Source: Collinsella aerofaciens (GTDB lineage: Bacteria; Actinomycetota; Coriobacteriia; Coriobacteriales; Coriobacteriaceae). From it: 39,437 bases of DNA. Below the pieces are notes generated by a model. The model worked only from the letters and a program-made list of their open reading frames with translations, ran no database searches and had not been told where the DNA came from. The translations under genes were made by a program, and so were the position numbers. Shown one piece after another: positions 31,569 to 39,437 of this stretch. Location of the stretch: positions 1-39,437 of the forward strand of contig RQCP01000060.1 of the NCBI GenBank assembly GCA_008668235.1. Direction: 5' to 3'. Within the stretch, counting starts at the first letter, position 1, and the number at the start of each line of letters is the position of its first letter.

Positions 31569-32801
31569 CTAAGCTAGATCCCAAAACAGCTCGAACAGAA
31601 CATTTCCATCGAGCCAGCCCAGGTGGGTCGGCGCCAGACGAGCTCGAACATGACCCGCGACGACATCTGCCGAAGTGAAGGGTCCCCCATGGACCCCGAA
31701 CGTCTCGGGCACCCAAGTGGCAAGACCCAATTCGAGTGCGCGATCGCAGGCAGCTGCCAGCTCATCGGCCGGGATGACACGAGCCGCGCGAACCAACAGG
31801 TCGGACGCGACACCGCGCGTCATGCGACAGGCGAGCATCAGGTCTTCGGCCTCAGCCTCGCGCTGCGACAGATGTTCGGCCTCGAACGCCGTCGCGTCAT
31901 CGTCGCGTTGCACCAGACGCACGCGGTGCGCATCGCCTCGAGAAGACACGCCGGGGAACAAACCTGCAAGACGGTCGAAATCCTCGGCGTCGAGCATGCC
32001 CGCGGCAGAACGACCCAGGCCCAGGTAGCCCCGTCCGGTCCAGTAGGCAATGTTATGGGCGCACTCATGGCCGTCGAGCGCATAGCTCGCCACCTCATAG
32101 GGGTGATAACCGGCCGCACCCAGGAGCTCGCGTGCCATATCCATGCAGGCGGCCTGAAAATCCTCGTCGGGCTCGAGCGACTCGTCGCGACACGCCATGA
32201 GGTAGAGCGGCGTGGCCTCCTCGAGCGTGAGCGGGTACACCGACACATGATGCGGCGCCGCCACCAGCACGCCATCGAGCGTGCACTTCCAACTCGCTGC
32301 GGTCTGCCCGGGAAGTCCGCACATAAGGTCGCACGACACGTCAAGCCCAGCGGTCTTGACTGTCGCGATGGCGGCGAGCGCCCGATCGGCATCGTGAATA
32401 CGGCCGATAGCGGTAAGTTCGGTGTTATCGAGCGTTTGCACGCCCAGAGAGACGCGTGTGACACCAACCTTGGCAAGTGCAGCGGCAAGCTCGGCGGTCA
32501 GCGACTCGGGATTGGCCTCGCAGGTAAACTCAACGGGGGCGCACCACGCACGAATACGCCGCGCCAGCTCCACCAGGCGCTCCCCCGCCAGCGACGGCGT
32601 ACCGCCGCCAACATAGACGGTGCGGATCTGGTCAAGGGCACCAGCCTTGCCAAAAGCATCGAGACGCGCGAACAACTGCTCAAAATAGGCATCGAGCGCA
32701 GCGCTCAGATCACACGGAGCAAAACTGCGCGAGTCAAAGTCGCAGTACCGGCACTTTTGGGCGCAAAACGGCACGTGCACGTACAGCGCGGTAACGGCCA
32801 C
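31569..32801 (-). CDS. hemW: Radical SAM heme chaperone HemW
   Basis: Radical-SAM protein that binds heme and is proposed to deliver it to membrane or respiratory targets; often misnamed oxygen-independent coproporphyrinogen oxidase. The 410 residues have the shorter motif CAQKCRYCDF with Cys13, Cys17 and Cys20, and lack the N-terminal extension seen in true HemN. GGGTPS and the C-terminal HemN_C-type winged-helix part are present. The start is GTG at 32801, with GGAGG seven bases upstream inside the end of dusB. Downstream of lepA in the conserved order lepA-hemW, here with dusB between them. Confidence 0.94.
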   Translation of the reverse strand: MAVTALYVHVPFCAQKCRYCDFDSRSFAPCDLSAALDAYFEQLFARLDAFGKAGALDQIRTVYVGGGTPSLAGERLVELARRIRAWCAPVEFTCEANPESLTAELAAALAKVGVTRVSLGVQTLDNTELTAIGRIHDADRALAAIATVKTAGLDVSCDLMCGLPGQTAASWKCTLDGVLVAAPHHVSVYPLTLEEATPLYLMACRDESLEPDEDFQAACMDMARELLGAAGYHPYEVASYALDGHECAHNIAYWTGRGYLGLGRSAAGMLDAEDFDRLAGLFPGVSSRGDAHRVRLVQRDDDATAFEAEHLSQREAEAEDLMLACRMTRGVASDLLVRAARVIPADELAAACDRALELGLATWVPETFGVHGGPFTSADVVAGHVRARLAPTHLGWLDGNVLFELFWDLA

Positions 32802-32803
32802 CC

Positions 32804-33847
32804 TTAAGCCTCCAGCGGATGAGGGGGCACCGATTCGCCGGCGGCAAGTGCGGCCTCGCAGGCCACCACATCGCGCTCGATCTCATCGACCAGCACCATA
32901 AACTCCTCGTATGTGGAACAGCGCACCACATGGGCACGCCAAGCGGCGGCATGGGGCATGCCTTTTAAGTACCAGCTTGCGTACGTGCGGGCACGCGACA
33001 TGAGCGGCAGAAGCTCGTGCGTCAGCGTTAGGTGTTCACGCAGGGCGTCCAGGCGCTCGACGGAGCTGCGCGCCGGCACCGGTATGCCATCGAGCGCAAG
33101 GGCGCGAGCATCACCGAACACCCAGGGATTACCATAGATGCCGCGCGCGATAAAAACCGCGCTGGCACCAGAACTGCGCAGATGCTCCGCGGCATCCTCG
33201 GCGCAGAACACATCGCCCGAACCAATCACGGGAATCTCGACGGCATCTGCGACCTCATCGACGACAGACCAATCGGCCTGCCCCGTATAGAGCTGCGTGG
33301 CACAACGACCGTGTACGGCAACTGCGGAGGCGCCCGCCCCTTCGAGCATCTGGGCAAACGTTGCGGCGTTGCGGTCCTCGGCATAAAAACCCTTGCGGAT
33401 CTTCACGGTCACGGGAACATGAGCCGCGCCCACAGCTGCCTCAACAATCTTCTCGGCCAGATCGGGTGTGCGCATAAGCGCCGAGCCCTCGCCCTTGGTA
33501 ACGACCTTGCGGGCGGGGCATGCCATATTGATATCGATGAGCGACAGACGATCGCCCACACGATCCTCGACGGCGGCGACGGCGCTCGCAAACTGCTCGG
33601 GCTTGGAGCCAAAGAGCTGCACGCAAATCTGCTGCTCCTCGTCGGCCGGCAGCACCAGGCGCCACGTTTTGTTGCTAGCATAGGCAAGGCCCGCCACGCT
33701 CACCATCTCGCTATAGGCGAGATTGGCACCGCGGCGACGGCACATGATGCGGTAGGCGGGGTCGGTCACGCCCGCCATGGGAGCCATAAGGAACGGCTGC
33801 TCGGCATAGGCGCCCAGCAGCCGCAGACTATATTCGGAAAGCGCCAT
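32804..33847 (-). CDS. dus: tRNA-dihydrouridine synthase (DusB-type)
   Basis: Flavoprotein that reduces uridines in the tRNA D-loop. The 347 residues form a TIM barrel with FMN-binding segments: PMAGVTDPAYR at 23-33, the catalytic-cysteine motif DINMACPARKV with Cys110, the KIRKGF segment, and IGSGDV / IARGIYGNPW near the end of the barrel; a C-terminal helical domain follows. INMACPxxKV and VTKGEGSALM fit the DusB group. The gene starts four bases after the lepA stop and its end carries the ribosome site for hemW, so lepA, dus and hemW are tightly linked. Confidence 0.94.
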   Translation of the reverse strand: MALSEYSLRLLGAYAEQPFLMAPMAGVTDPAYRIMCRRRGANLAYSEMVSVAGLAYASNKTWRLVLPADEEQQICVQLFGSKPEQFASAVAAVEDRVGDRLSLIDINMACPARKVVTKGEGSALMRTPDLAEKIVEAAVGAAHVPVTVKIRKGFYAEDRNAATFAQMLEGAGASAVAVHGRCATQLYTGQADWSVVDEVADAVEIPVIGSGDVFCAEDAAEHLRSSGASAVFIARGIYGNPWVFGDARALALDGIPVPARSSVERLDALREHLTLTHELLPLMSRARTYASWYLKGMPHAAAWRAHVVRCSTYEEFMVLVDEIERDVVACEAALAAGESVPPHPLEA

Positions 33848-33851
33848 AGAC

Positions 33852-35663
33852 CTACTCGTCCACCTTGAGGATCGCCATAAAGGCCTCCTGCGGAACCTCG
33901 ACAGAACCGATGGCCTTCATGCGTTTCTTGCCCTCTTTCTGCTTCTCGAGCAGTTTGCGCTTACGCGAGATATCGCCGCCGTAGCACTTGGCAAGCACGT
34001 CCTTGCGACGCGCCTTGACGGTGGAGCGGGCAATGATCTTGTTGCCGATAGCACCCTGGATGGGAACCTCGAACAGCTGACGCGGAATGATTTCCTTGAG
34101 CTTGTCGCATAGACCGCGGGCAAGACCGTAGGCCTTGTCCTTGTGGACGATAAACGACAGCGCGTCCACCTCGTCGCCCGAAAGCAAGATATCGAGCTTC
34201 ACGAGCTCGGAGGGACGATACTCGTTGAACTCGTAGTCGAGCGAGGCATAGCCCTTGGTTCGGCTCTTGAGCTGGTCAAAGAAATCCAAGATGAGCTCGG
34301 CAAGCGGCATATCAAAGCGCATCTCGACCGACTTGCTCGTGAGATGGATCATGTCGGTAGTAATGCCGCGGTGCTCGATAGCGAGCTGCATGACGGCACC
34401 CGTATACTCGGGCGGGCAGATAATCTTGGCCTTGAGGTAGGGCTCCTCAATGCGCTCGATGCGCGTAGCCTCGGGCAGATCCTGCGGGCTGCGGACATCA
34501 ATCATCTCGCCGTCAGTCTTGTAGACGTGATAGTCGACCGATGGACTCGTGGCAATGAGGTCAAGATTGAACTCGCGCTCCAGGCGTTCCTTGACGACCT
34601 CCATATGCAGCAGGCCCAAGAAGCCCACGCGGAAACCAAAGCCGAGCGCCACCGAGGTCTCGGGCTCCCACACCAACGACGGGTCGTTGACGTGCAGCTT
34701 ATCGAGCGCGTCACGCAGGTTCTCGTAGTCCTTGTTATCGATCGGGAACAAGCCCGTATAAACCATGGGCTTGGCCTCGCGGTAGCCGGGAAGCGGCTCA
34801 GGGCAGGGATTCGACGCCCACGTGAGGGTATCGCCCACGCGAACGGCCTCGGGGTCCTTCAGGCCCGTGACCACGTATCCGACCTCGCCGACCGTGAGCG
34901 CGTCGACCGGGGTCTCGGCGGGACGCTTGACGCCCACGCCATCGACCAAAAAGTCGCCCTTTGCCTGCATCATGCGCAGGGTATCGCCCTTTTTGATGGA
35001 ACCGTCAAAGACGCGGACCGTGGCGACGACGCCACGATACTCGTCGAAGTATGAATCCAGAATGAGTGCCTTGAGCGGCGCGTTCGCATCGCCCTTGGGC
35101 GGAGAGATCAAAAAGACAATGGACTCCAGCAGATCGTGGATGCCCTCGCCGGTCTTGCCCGAGACACACACGGCATCATCGGCAGGGATCGCCAGGTCAT
35201 CCTCGATCTCGGTCTTAACCTCGTCGGGATGAGCCGAGGGCAGGTCGATCTTGTTGATGGCCGGCACAATGTCCAGATTGGCGTTCATGGCGAGCGTCGC
35301 GTTGGAGACGGTCTGCGCCTCGACGCCCTGCGTGGCGTCAACGACGAGCACCGCGCCCTCACAGGCCGCCAGCGAGCGCGAGACCTCATAGGTAAAGTCC
35401 ACGTGGCCCGGCGTATCGATCAGATTGAACTGATACGTCTCGCCATCGTCGGCGTCATAGGACACGCGAACGGCATTGGACTTGATCGTGATGCCGCGCT
35501 CGCGCTCGATATCCATGGTGTCGAGCAGCTGCGACTCCATGTCGCGCTCGTCGACGGTATGGGTGAGCTCGAGAATGCGGTCACTGATCGTGGACTTGCC
35601 ATGGTCGATGTGCGCAACAATCGAGAAGTTGCGGATGTGGGAAATGTCAATTGAAGTATTCAT
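33852..35663 (-). CDS. lepA: Elongation factor 4 (LepA)
   Basis: Translational GTPase that acts on ribosome initiation or back-translocation. From the ATG at 35663 it has 603 residues. The G domain shows AHIDHGKST (17-25), DTPGHVDF (83-90), and NKID; it lacks the tRNA-mimicking domain IV of EF-G and ends with the LepA-specific C-terminal domain (GGDISRKRKLLEKQKEGKKRMK). The frame is open 20 codons upstream into the rpsT terminator, with residues unrelated to LepA. The Shine-Dalgarno is weak. It lies just after the rpsT terminator and precedes dus and hemW. Confidence 0.97.
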   Translation of the reverse strand: MNTSIDISHIRNFSIVAHIDHGKSTISDRILELTHTVDERDMESQLLDTMDIERERGITIKSNAVRVSYDADDGETYQFNLIDTPGHVDFTYEVSRSLAACEGAVLVVDATQGVEAQTVSNATLAMNANLDIVPAINKIDLPSAHPDEVKTEIEDDLAIPADDAVCVSGKTGEGIHDLLESIVFLISPPKGDANAPLKALILDSYFDEYRGVVATVRVFDGSIKKGDTLRMMQAKGDFLVDGVGVKRPAETPVDALTVGEVGYVVTGLKDPEAVRVGDTLTWASNPCPEPLPGYREAKPMVYTGLFPIDNKDYENLRDALDKLHVNDPSLVWEPETSVALGFGFRVGFLGLLHMEVVKERLEREFNLDLIATSPSVDYHVYKTDGEMIDVRSPQDLPEATRIERIEEPYLKAKIICPPEYTGAVMQLAIEHRGITTDMIHLTSKSVEMRFDMPLAELILDFFDQLKSRTKGYASLDYEFNEYRPSELVKLDILLSGDEVDALSFIVHKDKAYGLARGLCDKLKEIIPRQLFEVPIQGAIGNKIIARSTVKARRKDVLAKCYGGDISRKRKLLEKQKEGKKRMKAIGSVEVPQEAFMAILKVDE

Positions 35664-35688
35664 GCGGACTATCTTACCCGAGCGGTAC

Positions 35689-35725
35689 AAAAAATGGAGC
35701 CTGTTCCATAAAACAGGCTCCATTT
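35689..35725 (-). terminator. Strong terminator after rpsT
   Basis: Arms 35692-35705 and 35712-35725 form a perfect 14-bp stem (AAATGGAGCCTGTT with its complement) and a six-base loop; on the minus strand a run of six T follows (35694-35689). It lies 34 bases past the rpsT stop and immediately upstream of the lepA leader. Confidence 0.95.
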
Positions 35726-35759
35726 ATGCGCGTAATCTGTGTGGTGTGAAATTTACAAC

Positions 35760-36026
35760 TTAAGCGTTGATGCTGTTCACGAGCTTGGCAAGACCGGACT
35801 TGCGGTTGGAAGCCTGGTTCTTGTGGATAACATGCTTGGCGGCAGCCATGTCGAGACGCTTGGTGACGGTCTTGAGGGCAGCCTGGGCCTTCTCGGCGTC
35901 GCCCTCGGCGACGGCGGACTGGACGTGCTTGGTCAGCGTCTTGAGCTCGGACTTGACAGCCTTGTTACGCATGCGAGCTGCCTCATTGGTGCGGATACGC
36001 TTCTTCTGAGACTTGATGTTTGCCAC
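35760..36026 (-). CDS. rpsT: 30S ribosomal protein S20 (bS20)
   Basis: Small basic primary 16S rRNA-binding protein, 88 residues from the GTG at 36026 (AAGGAA eight bases upstream). The N-terminus ANIKSQKKRIRTNEAAR and the C-terminus HKNQASNRKSGLAKLVN are the S20 signatures; the protein is rich in Lys, Arg and Ala and mostly helical. The frame is open 23 codons upstream without resemblance to the family. It stands alone between an extended -10 promoter (36102-36110) and the terminator at 35689-35725, between holA and lepA as in Firmicutes. Confidence 0.96.
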   Translation of the reverse strand: MANIKSQKKRIRTNEAARMRNKAVKSELKTLTKHVQSAVAEGDAEKAQAALKTVTKRLDMAAAKHVIHKNQASNRKSGLAKLVNSINA

Positions 36027-36101
36027 TTCTGGAGTTCCTTTCGAGTTCCTTGCAAAAAATGTATGACACCTCTGAGACACGGTGAGGTCATGCAAGCGCC
36101 T

Positions 36102-36110
36102 ACTATAGCA
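36102..36110 (-). promoter_or_regulatory. Extended -10 promoter of rpsT
   Basis: On the minus strand TGCTATAGT contains the extended -10 TG and the hexamer TATAGT (five of six consensus). No -35 is found at a normal distance. Transcription would start near 36095, about 70 bases upstream of the GTG start. A TTGACA at 36140-36145 is 32 bases upstream, too far to pair with it. Confidence 0.6.
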
Positions 36111-36159
36111 CGCTCCCCCTCAAAGGGATAGAACGAATTTGTCAAATAGGCAGGTATCA

Positions 36160-37122
36160 TCACGATTTTCTCAAGATGTTCGTAATCCAAAGCAAAAGCG
36201 CGGTCTCAGAATCGGCCGAACCCTTGAGCGCGAGCTCTACATCGACCGCCCCCTCGAGCGCCGCGACGAGCTCTGCCATCGAAAAGCGACGTGCCCAGGT
36301 CAAGTGATTCTTGACCTGCCAGGACTGGAGCTTGAGCGTTGCGGCCAGCTCACGACCCTGTCCGCGCGCATCGAGCGCCTTGGCGACGATAAGCTCGCGG
36401 ATGCGGCCGCACAGCAACGTGTAAGTCCACACGTAGCTCTTGGCGGGCAATAGATTGAAAAGCTCGAGCGAGCGTCGCATGTCACGTGCCGAGACCGCAT
36501 TGAGAAAGTCCCAGGGTTGAACCTCGGCCGTACGTACAATCCAGCGCTCAACGTCGGCAAGCTCAATCTGGGGCGCCTCGACCATCTGGGCAAGCTTAGC
36601 CAAGTCGTTATCGAGCATGCGAGTGTTCTCGCCCGAACGCGAGACGAGCTCCTCGGCGGCCGCCGTCGAGATCGACTTGCCGCGCTGCGTCGCCATCTGC
36701 TGCACGCGACGCGGTAGCTCCCAGCGCTTGGTGCCGGAGCAATCGATCACGGCCTTCTTATCGATCTTGGCGATCGCCTTATACAGGCGTGTGTTCTTGG
36801 CAAGCGAGTCGGCAATGACGAGGCAGACCGTTGTGGGGCTGGGACTCGCCAAATACTCGACAAGCGGCTCCGAGACCGCCTTGGCGAGCTTTGAACAGCC
36901 GTCAAGGATTACCAGGCGAAACTCGCTGCCCATCGGAAAGGTGTTAAGCGATCCGATAATCGACTCGATATCGGGGTCTTTGGTCATATCGCGCTCGTCG
37001 AGGTTGAACTCGACCATGCCCGTCTTTTCCAGACGCGCTTTCATACGCGAGACGGCGTGATCGCGCTTGACGCCGTCGGTACCGACGATCAGATATGCCG
37101 GCAGCAGACCGATTTCGGACAT
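36160..37122 (-). CDS. holA: DNA polymerase III subunit delta
   Basis: Clamp-loader subunit that opens the beta sliding clamp. From the ATG at 37122 (GGGGAG four to five bases upstream) there are 320 residues: N-terminal segment LLPAYLIVGTDGVKRDHAV, a RecA-like domain, and a C-terminal helical domain (about 195-310). The family lacks a functional P-loop, as here. The 21 in-frame codons upstream, up to 37185, do not look like HolA. It follows comEC after 78 bases, the same order as in Firmicutes (comEC-holA-rpsT). Confidence 0.92.
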   Translation of the reverse strand: MSEIGLLPAYLIVGTDGVKRDHAVSRMKARLEKTGMVEFNLDERDMTKDPDIESIIGSLNTFPMGSEFRLVILDGCSKLAKAVSEPLVEYLASPSPTTVCLVIADSLAKNTRLYKAIAKIDKKAVIDCSGTKRWELPRRVQQMATQRGKSISTAAAEELVSRSGENTRMLDNDLAKLAQMVEAPQIELADVERWIVRTAEVQPWDFLNAVSARDMRRSLELFNLLPAKSYVWTYTLLCGRIRELIVAKALDARGQGRELAATLKLQSWQVKNHLTWARRFSMAELVAALEGAVDVELALKGSADSETALLLWITNILRKS

Positions 37123-37200
37123 TGCGCTCCCCTCCCGCAGGCCTTCGTATTCGTTCCGTGCCATTCTAGCCCAGGGGCCCACCACACGCCAACGACGTCG

Positions 37201-39437
37201 TCACGGTCGCTGGCATCGCATCGTAAAGCCCTTCGCGGTCGGCGTGATGGTGATATCGCCGTGTTCGATAGTGCACGCGAACACACCGCCCGCTTCCTTA
37301 ACGGCATCGATGCAGGCATCGGACGGATGGCCGTATCGATTCCCCTCGCCCGCGCTCGCGAGGGAAAGCTCAGGCTTCAAGACGTCCAGCAACTCACCAT
37401 CGACCGAAACCTTAGAGCCGTGATGCCCAAGTTTAAGTACATCGATATCCCCCACGTCCTGCACGAATTCCCGTTCTTGGTCGAGCTCGGCATCACCGGT
37501 GAGGAGCATACGCAGGCCCTTGTCTTCCTGAACATAAAAGAGCAGCAGGACAAGCGAGTCCTCATTTCCCTCGCCATCCACGGACTCGAATGGCCACATC
37601 ACGCGGGCGCAAAATGAGCCGATATCGACCGTATCCCCACGGCGCACCTGCCGATACTCCACGCCAGGTCGGTTCAATACCTCGGCAGGAGCATCCTCCA
37701 GCGCATCCGCCGCCACGGCAATCGTTCCGACCGAAAACTGCTCGAGCACGGCAGGCAGACCACCCCAGTGGTCCTCATCCCAATGCGTCACAAAGACGGC
37801 ATCGATATGGTGCACGTTATTGCGAACCAACGCCGCTACCACGCGCTCGTCGAGCCCGCAGTCGACGAGTGCTACTGCGTCGCCCTGGCGGATAAGAATC
37901 GCATCCGCCTGGCCCACATCGAGCACCGTCACCGAAGGCGGAGCGAATCGATCCCAGTAGACGTACGGAATCGCAGCCAAGAGCACCAGGCATGCAAGCC
38001 CCACCGCCATAGAACGTGCGCGGGGACGCGGCCACCAGACCAGCAGAACCGCCAGCAAACACGGCACTAGGTAAATCCACATGCTATCGGGCGGCACACT
38101 CACAGATGCACCAGGCACGGCGGCAAACAGCTGCTCGAAGAACAGTGCGCAACGGGCGGCAACCATGGGCACAACGAGCGCCCAAATCCGCAACGGTTCC
38201 ACGAGCGAAAAGGGAACCAGCACGATCGACACAGCAAGCAGTACGCTCACCACCGGACCGATGACTGCATTTGCCAGCGGAGCAATGAGCGAGAACGTAC
38301 CGAAGGCAGGAATGGTAATGGGAAGTGTCGCCAGTTGCGAGCACAGCGTGACGGAAAGCATGCTGGCGACGCCCGATGGCACACCCAGCTCACCCAAAGC
38401 GTAGGTCGCATACGGGCAAAAGCACAGGATGGCAAAGACGCTGGCACATGAAAGCTGAAAGCCCATCTCGAACAGCACCGTCGGCCGCAGCAGCACAAAG
38501 ATGGACATGGTTGCGAAGAGTGCCGAAGCGCCGTGCCGGCGACGCCCCGCGCCGTTTACGACAAGCGTCGCGAACACCATGCAGCACGCGCGCACGGCCG
38601 AGGGAGACGCGCCAGTAAAGGCAGCGTAGCCAACAAGCGTTATCGCCAATATCGCCCGCTGAAGACCACGCGAGCACCGAGTTTTTTGCAATAAACCCTC
38701 GATTACAAACCCCACGATAGCCAAATGGCTGCCCGAGACGGCGATAAGATGCGCCGTTCCCGTTACCGAAAACCAGTCGCCCGCCGGCTTGGCGCGCAGC
38801 TCGGCCGAACGACCGCAGACGACACCGGCTATGAGCGCTCGCGCCGGGTCGGTCGCAGGCGCGATGGACGCTAGCAGCCCATTTCGCAGCCGAAGCAGCG
38901 GCCCCGGAGAGCCCTCATCGACCGGCACAATCCGAACGGCTTGAACCTTGCGCACCTCGCCTCGGAGCACACGCGATCGTCCATACGCATCGTTCTCAAA
39001 ACGTGAAACGCGACCGATAACACGCACGTACGCCCCGACCTTGAGCTCGCGGTCGCACGATAGGCGAACCGTTGCCAAGTTCTTACCGTCCGCGCGTGCC
39101 TCGCAGGTATAGGAATACACGTCGTCGTTTATGGATGGATCGCCCTGCACGACAAACTCGAGGCTGCTTGCCGCTCGACCGTCGAGCGCCTTCGAGGCGC
39201 CTAGCGTGCCCACAGCCCACCACGCCGAGACGACCGCTCCCGCCACGAGACCGACGGACGCGGCATACAGCCACCGCTTCAAAGGGGCAAGCCGCGCACA
39301 AGATTGAGCCAGCACAACGAAGACCGCCGCCGCAATGGGAATGGCCCATAGCGGCCCGACCGCCGGCACACGCTCCCTCAGCAGCGCATCAGCGGCCACG
39401 TTACGCACCAAAGCGCAGCTCACGCACATGCCGGCAC
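37201..39437 (-). CDS. comEC: DNA internalization-related competence protein ComEC/Rec2 (5' end cut off)
   Basis: Channel for uptake of single-stranded DNA in natural transformation. The visible part covers about 744 residues. The N-terminal DUF4131 region has hydrophobic segments and a beta-rich OB-like stretch (about 90-165), followed by the Competence domain with several membrane helices (about 195-480; SVTGTAHLIAVSGSHLAI is typical) and a C-terminal metallo-beta-lactamase-like domain (about 495-740, THWDEDHWGGL and LGHHGSK). An ATG lies at 39429, but the open frame continues to the window edge and the residues around that ATG look like the interior of a first membrane helix, so the true start is probably outside. 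holA follows. Confidence 0.9.
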   Translation of the reverse strand, partial: AGMCVSCALVRNVAADALLRERVPAVGPLWAIPIAAAVFVVLAQSCARLAPLKRWLYAASVGLVAGAVVSAWWAVGTLGASKALDGRAASSLEFVVQGDPSINDDVYSYTCEARADGKNLATVRLSCDRELKVGAYVRVIGRVSRFENDAYGRSRVLRGEVRKVQAVRIVPVDEGSPGPLLRLRNGLLASIAPATDPARALIAGVVCGRSAELRAKPAGDWFSVTGTAHLIAVSGSHLAIVGFVIEGLLQKTRCSRGLQRAILAITLVGYAAFTGASPSAVRACCMVFATLVVNGAGRRRHGASALFATMSIFVLLRPTVLFEMGFQLSCASVFAILCFCPYATYALGELGVPSGVASMLSVTLCSQLATLPITIPAFGTFSLIAPLANAVIGPVVSVLLAVSIVLVPFSLVEPLRIWALVVPMVAARCALFFEQLFAAVPGASVSVPPDSMWIYLVPCLLAVLLVWWPRPRARSMAVGLACLVLLAAIPYVYWDRFAPPSVTVLDVGQADAILIRQGDAVALVDCGLDERVVAALVRNNVHHIDAVFVTHWDEDHWGGLPAVLEQFSVGTIAVAADALEDAPAEVLNRPGVEYRQVRRGDTVDIGSFCARVMWPFESVDGEGNEDSLVLLLFYVQEDKGLRMLLTGDAELDQEREFVQDVGDIDVLKLGHHGSKVSVDGELLDVLKPELSLASAGEGNRYGHPSDACIDAVKEAGGVFACTIEHGDITITPTAKGFTMRCQRP

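Noticed and set aside
36140..36145. TTGACA on the minus strand as the -35 of rpsT
   Set aside because: It is 32 bases from the TATAGT -10 box, far from the 16-19 range, and no other -10 lies at the right distance.
1..39437. tRNA genes, CRISPR arrays, insertion sequences and prophage genes
   Set aside because: No cloverleaf-like sequence, regularly spaced repeats, transposase or phage protein was noticed in any part of the window.

Overview
The window looks like a chromosomal core-genome segment of a GC-rich actinobacterium, most likely of class Coriobacteriia (a Collinsella-like gut anaerobe). This rests on protein style, frequent GTG/TTG starts, GAAC-N4-GTTC SOS boxes, and a gene order that follows Firmicutes closely although the proteins and base composition look actinobacterial. 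No tool was run, so the taxonomy is an inference. All genes but two lie on the minus strand. No phage, IS element, CRISPR array, tRNA or rRNA was seen.

From the right edge, in the direction of minus-strand transcription: comEC (cut by the window edge) and holA; rpsT with its own extended -10 promoter and a strong terminator; lepA-dusB-hemW; two consecutive DnaJ genes, the first coding for a J protein with a C-terminal membrane region and the second for a classical DnaJ; mtaB-phoH-ybeY-dgkA-era-recO; rpsO (structured leader, terminator); pnp (structured leader, terminator); rnj-ftsK-rodZ-like-yajQ-rimO-pgsA-pncC (terminator); recA-recX, driven by a promoter with a LexA box between -35 and -10; rny, with its own promoter and a leader hairpin, then a GHKL ATPase gene, spoVS, miaB, miaA and hflX in a tightly coupled operon.

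At the left end is an SOS hub. lexA and a DUF1624 membrane protein run on the plus strand and converge on hflX. Divergent from lexA is a minus-strand operon of a LysM cell-division-inhibitor-like gene, nrdR and dut. Three LexA boxes lie in the shared intergenic region. The window starts with a long, nearly perfect inverted repeat just downstream of dut.

The main themes are DNA damage response and recombination (lexA, recA, recX, recO, YneA/ChiZ-like protein), nucleotide pools (dut, nrdR), RNA decay (rny, rnj, pnp, ybeY), ribosome and tRNA maturation (era, hflX, lepA, rimO, miaA, miaB, mtaB, dusB), division and envelope (ftsK, RodZ-like, pgsA, dgkA), protein folding (two DnaJ) and DNA uptake (comEC, with holA as neighbour). 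No intergenic stretch exceeds 300 bases. The longest (9697-9953, 11807-12063, 21105-21355) hold promoters, hairpins, terminators and a short tandem repeat.

Most worth a second look are the membrane-anchored J protein standing where Firmicutes carry hrcA-grpE-dnaK, a hairpin that would bury the nrdR start codon, helically phased repeats upstream of the recA SOS promoter, and the GHKL ATPase plus SpoVS pair between rny and miaB.
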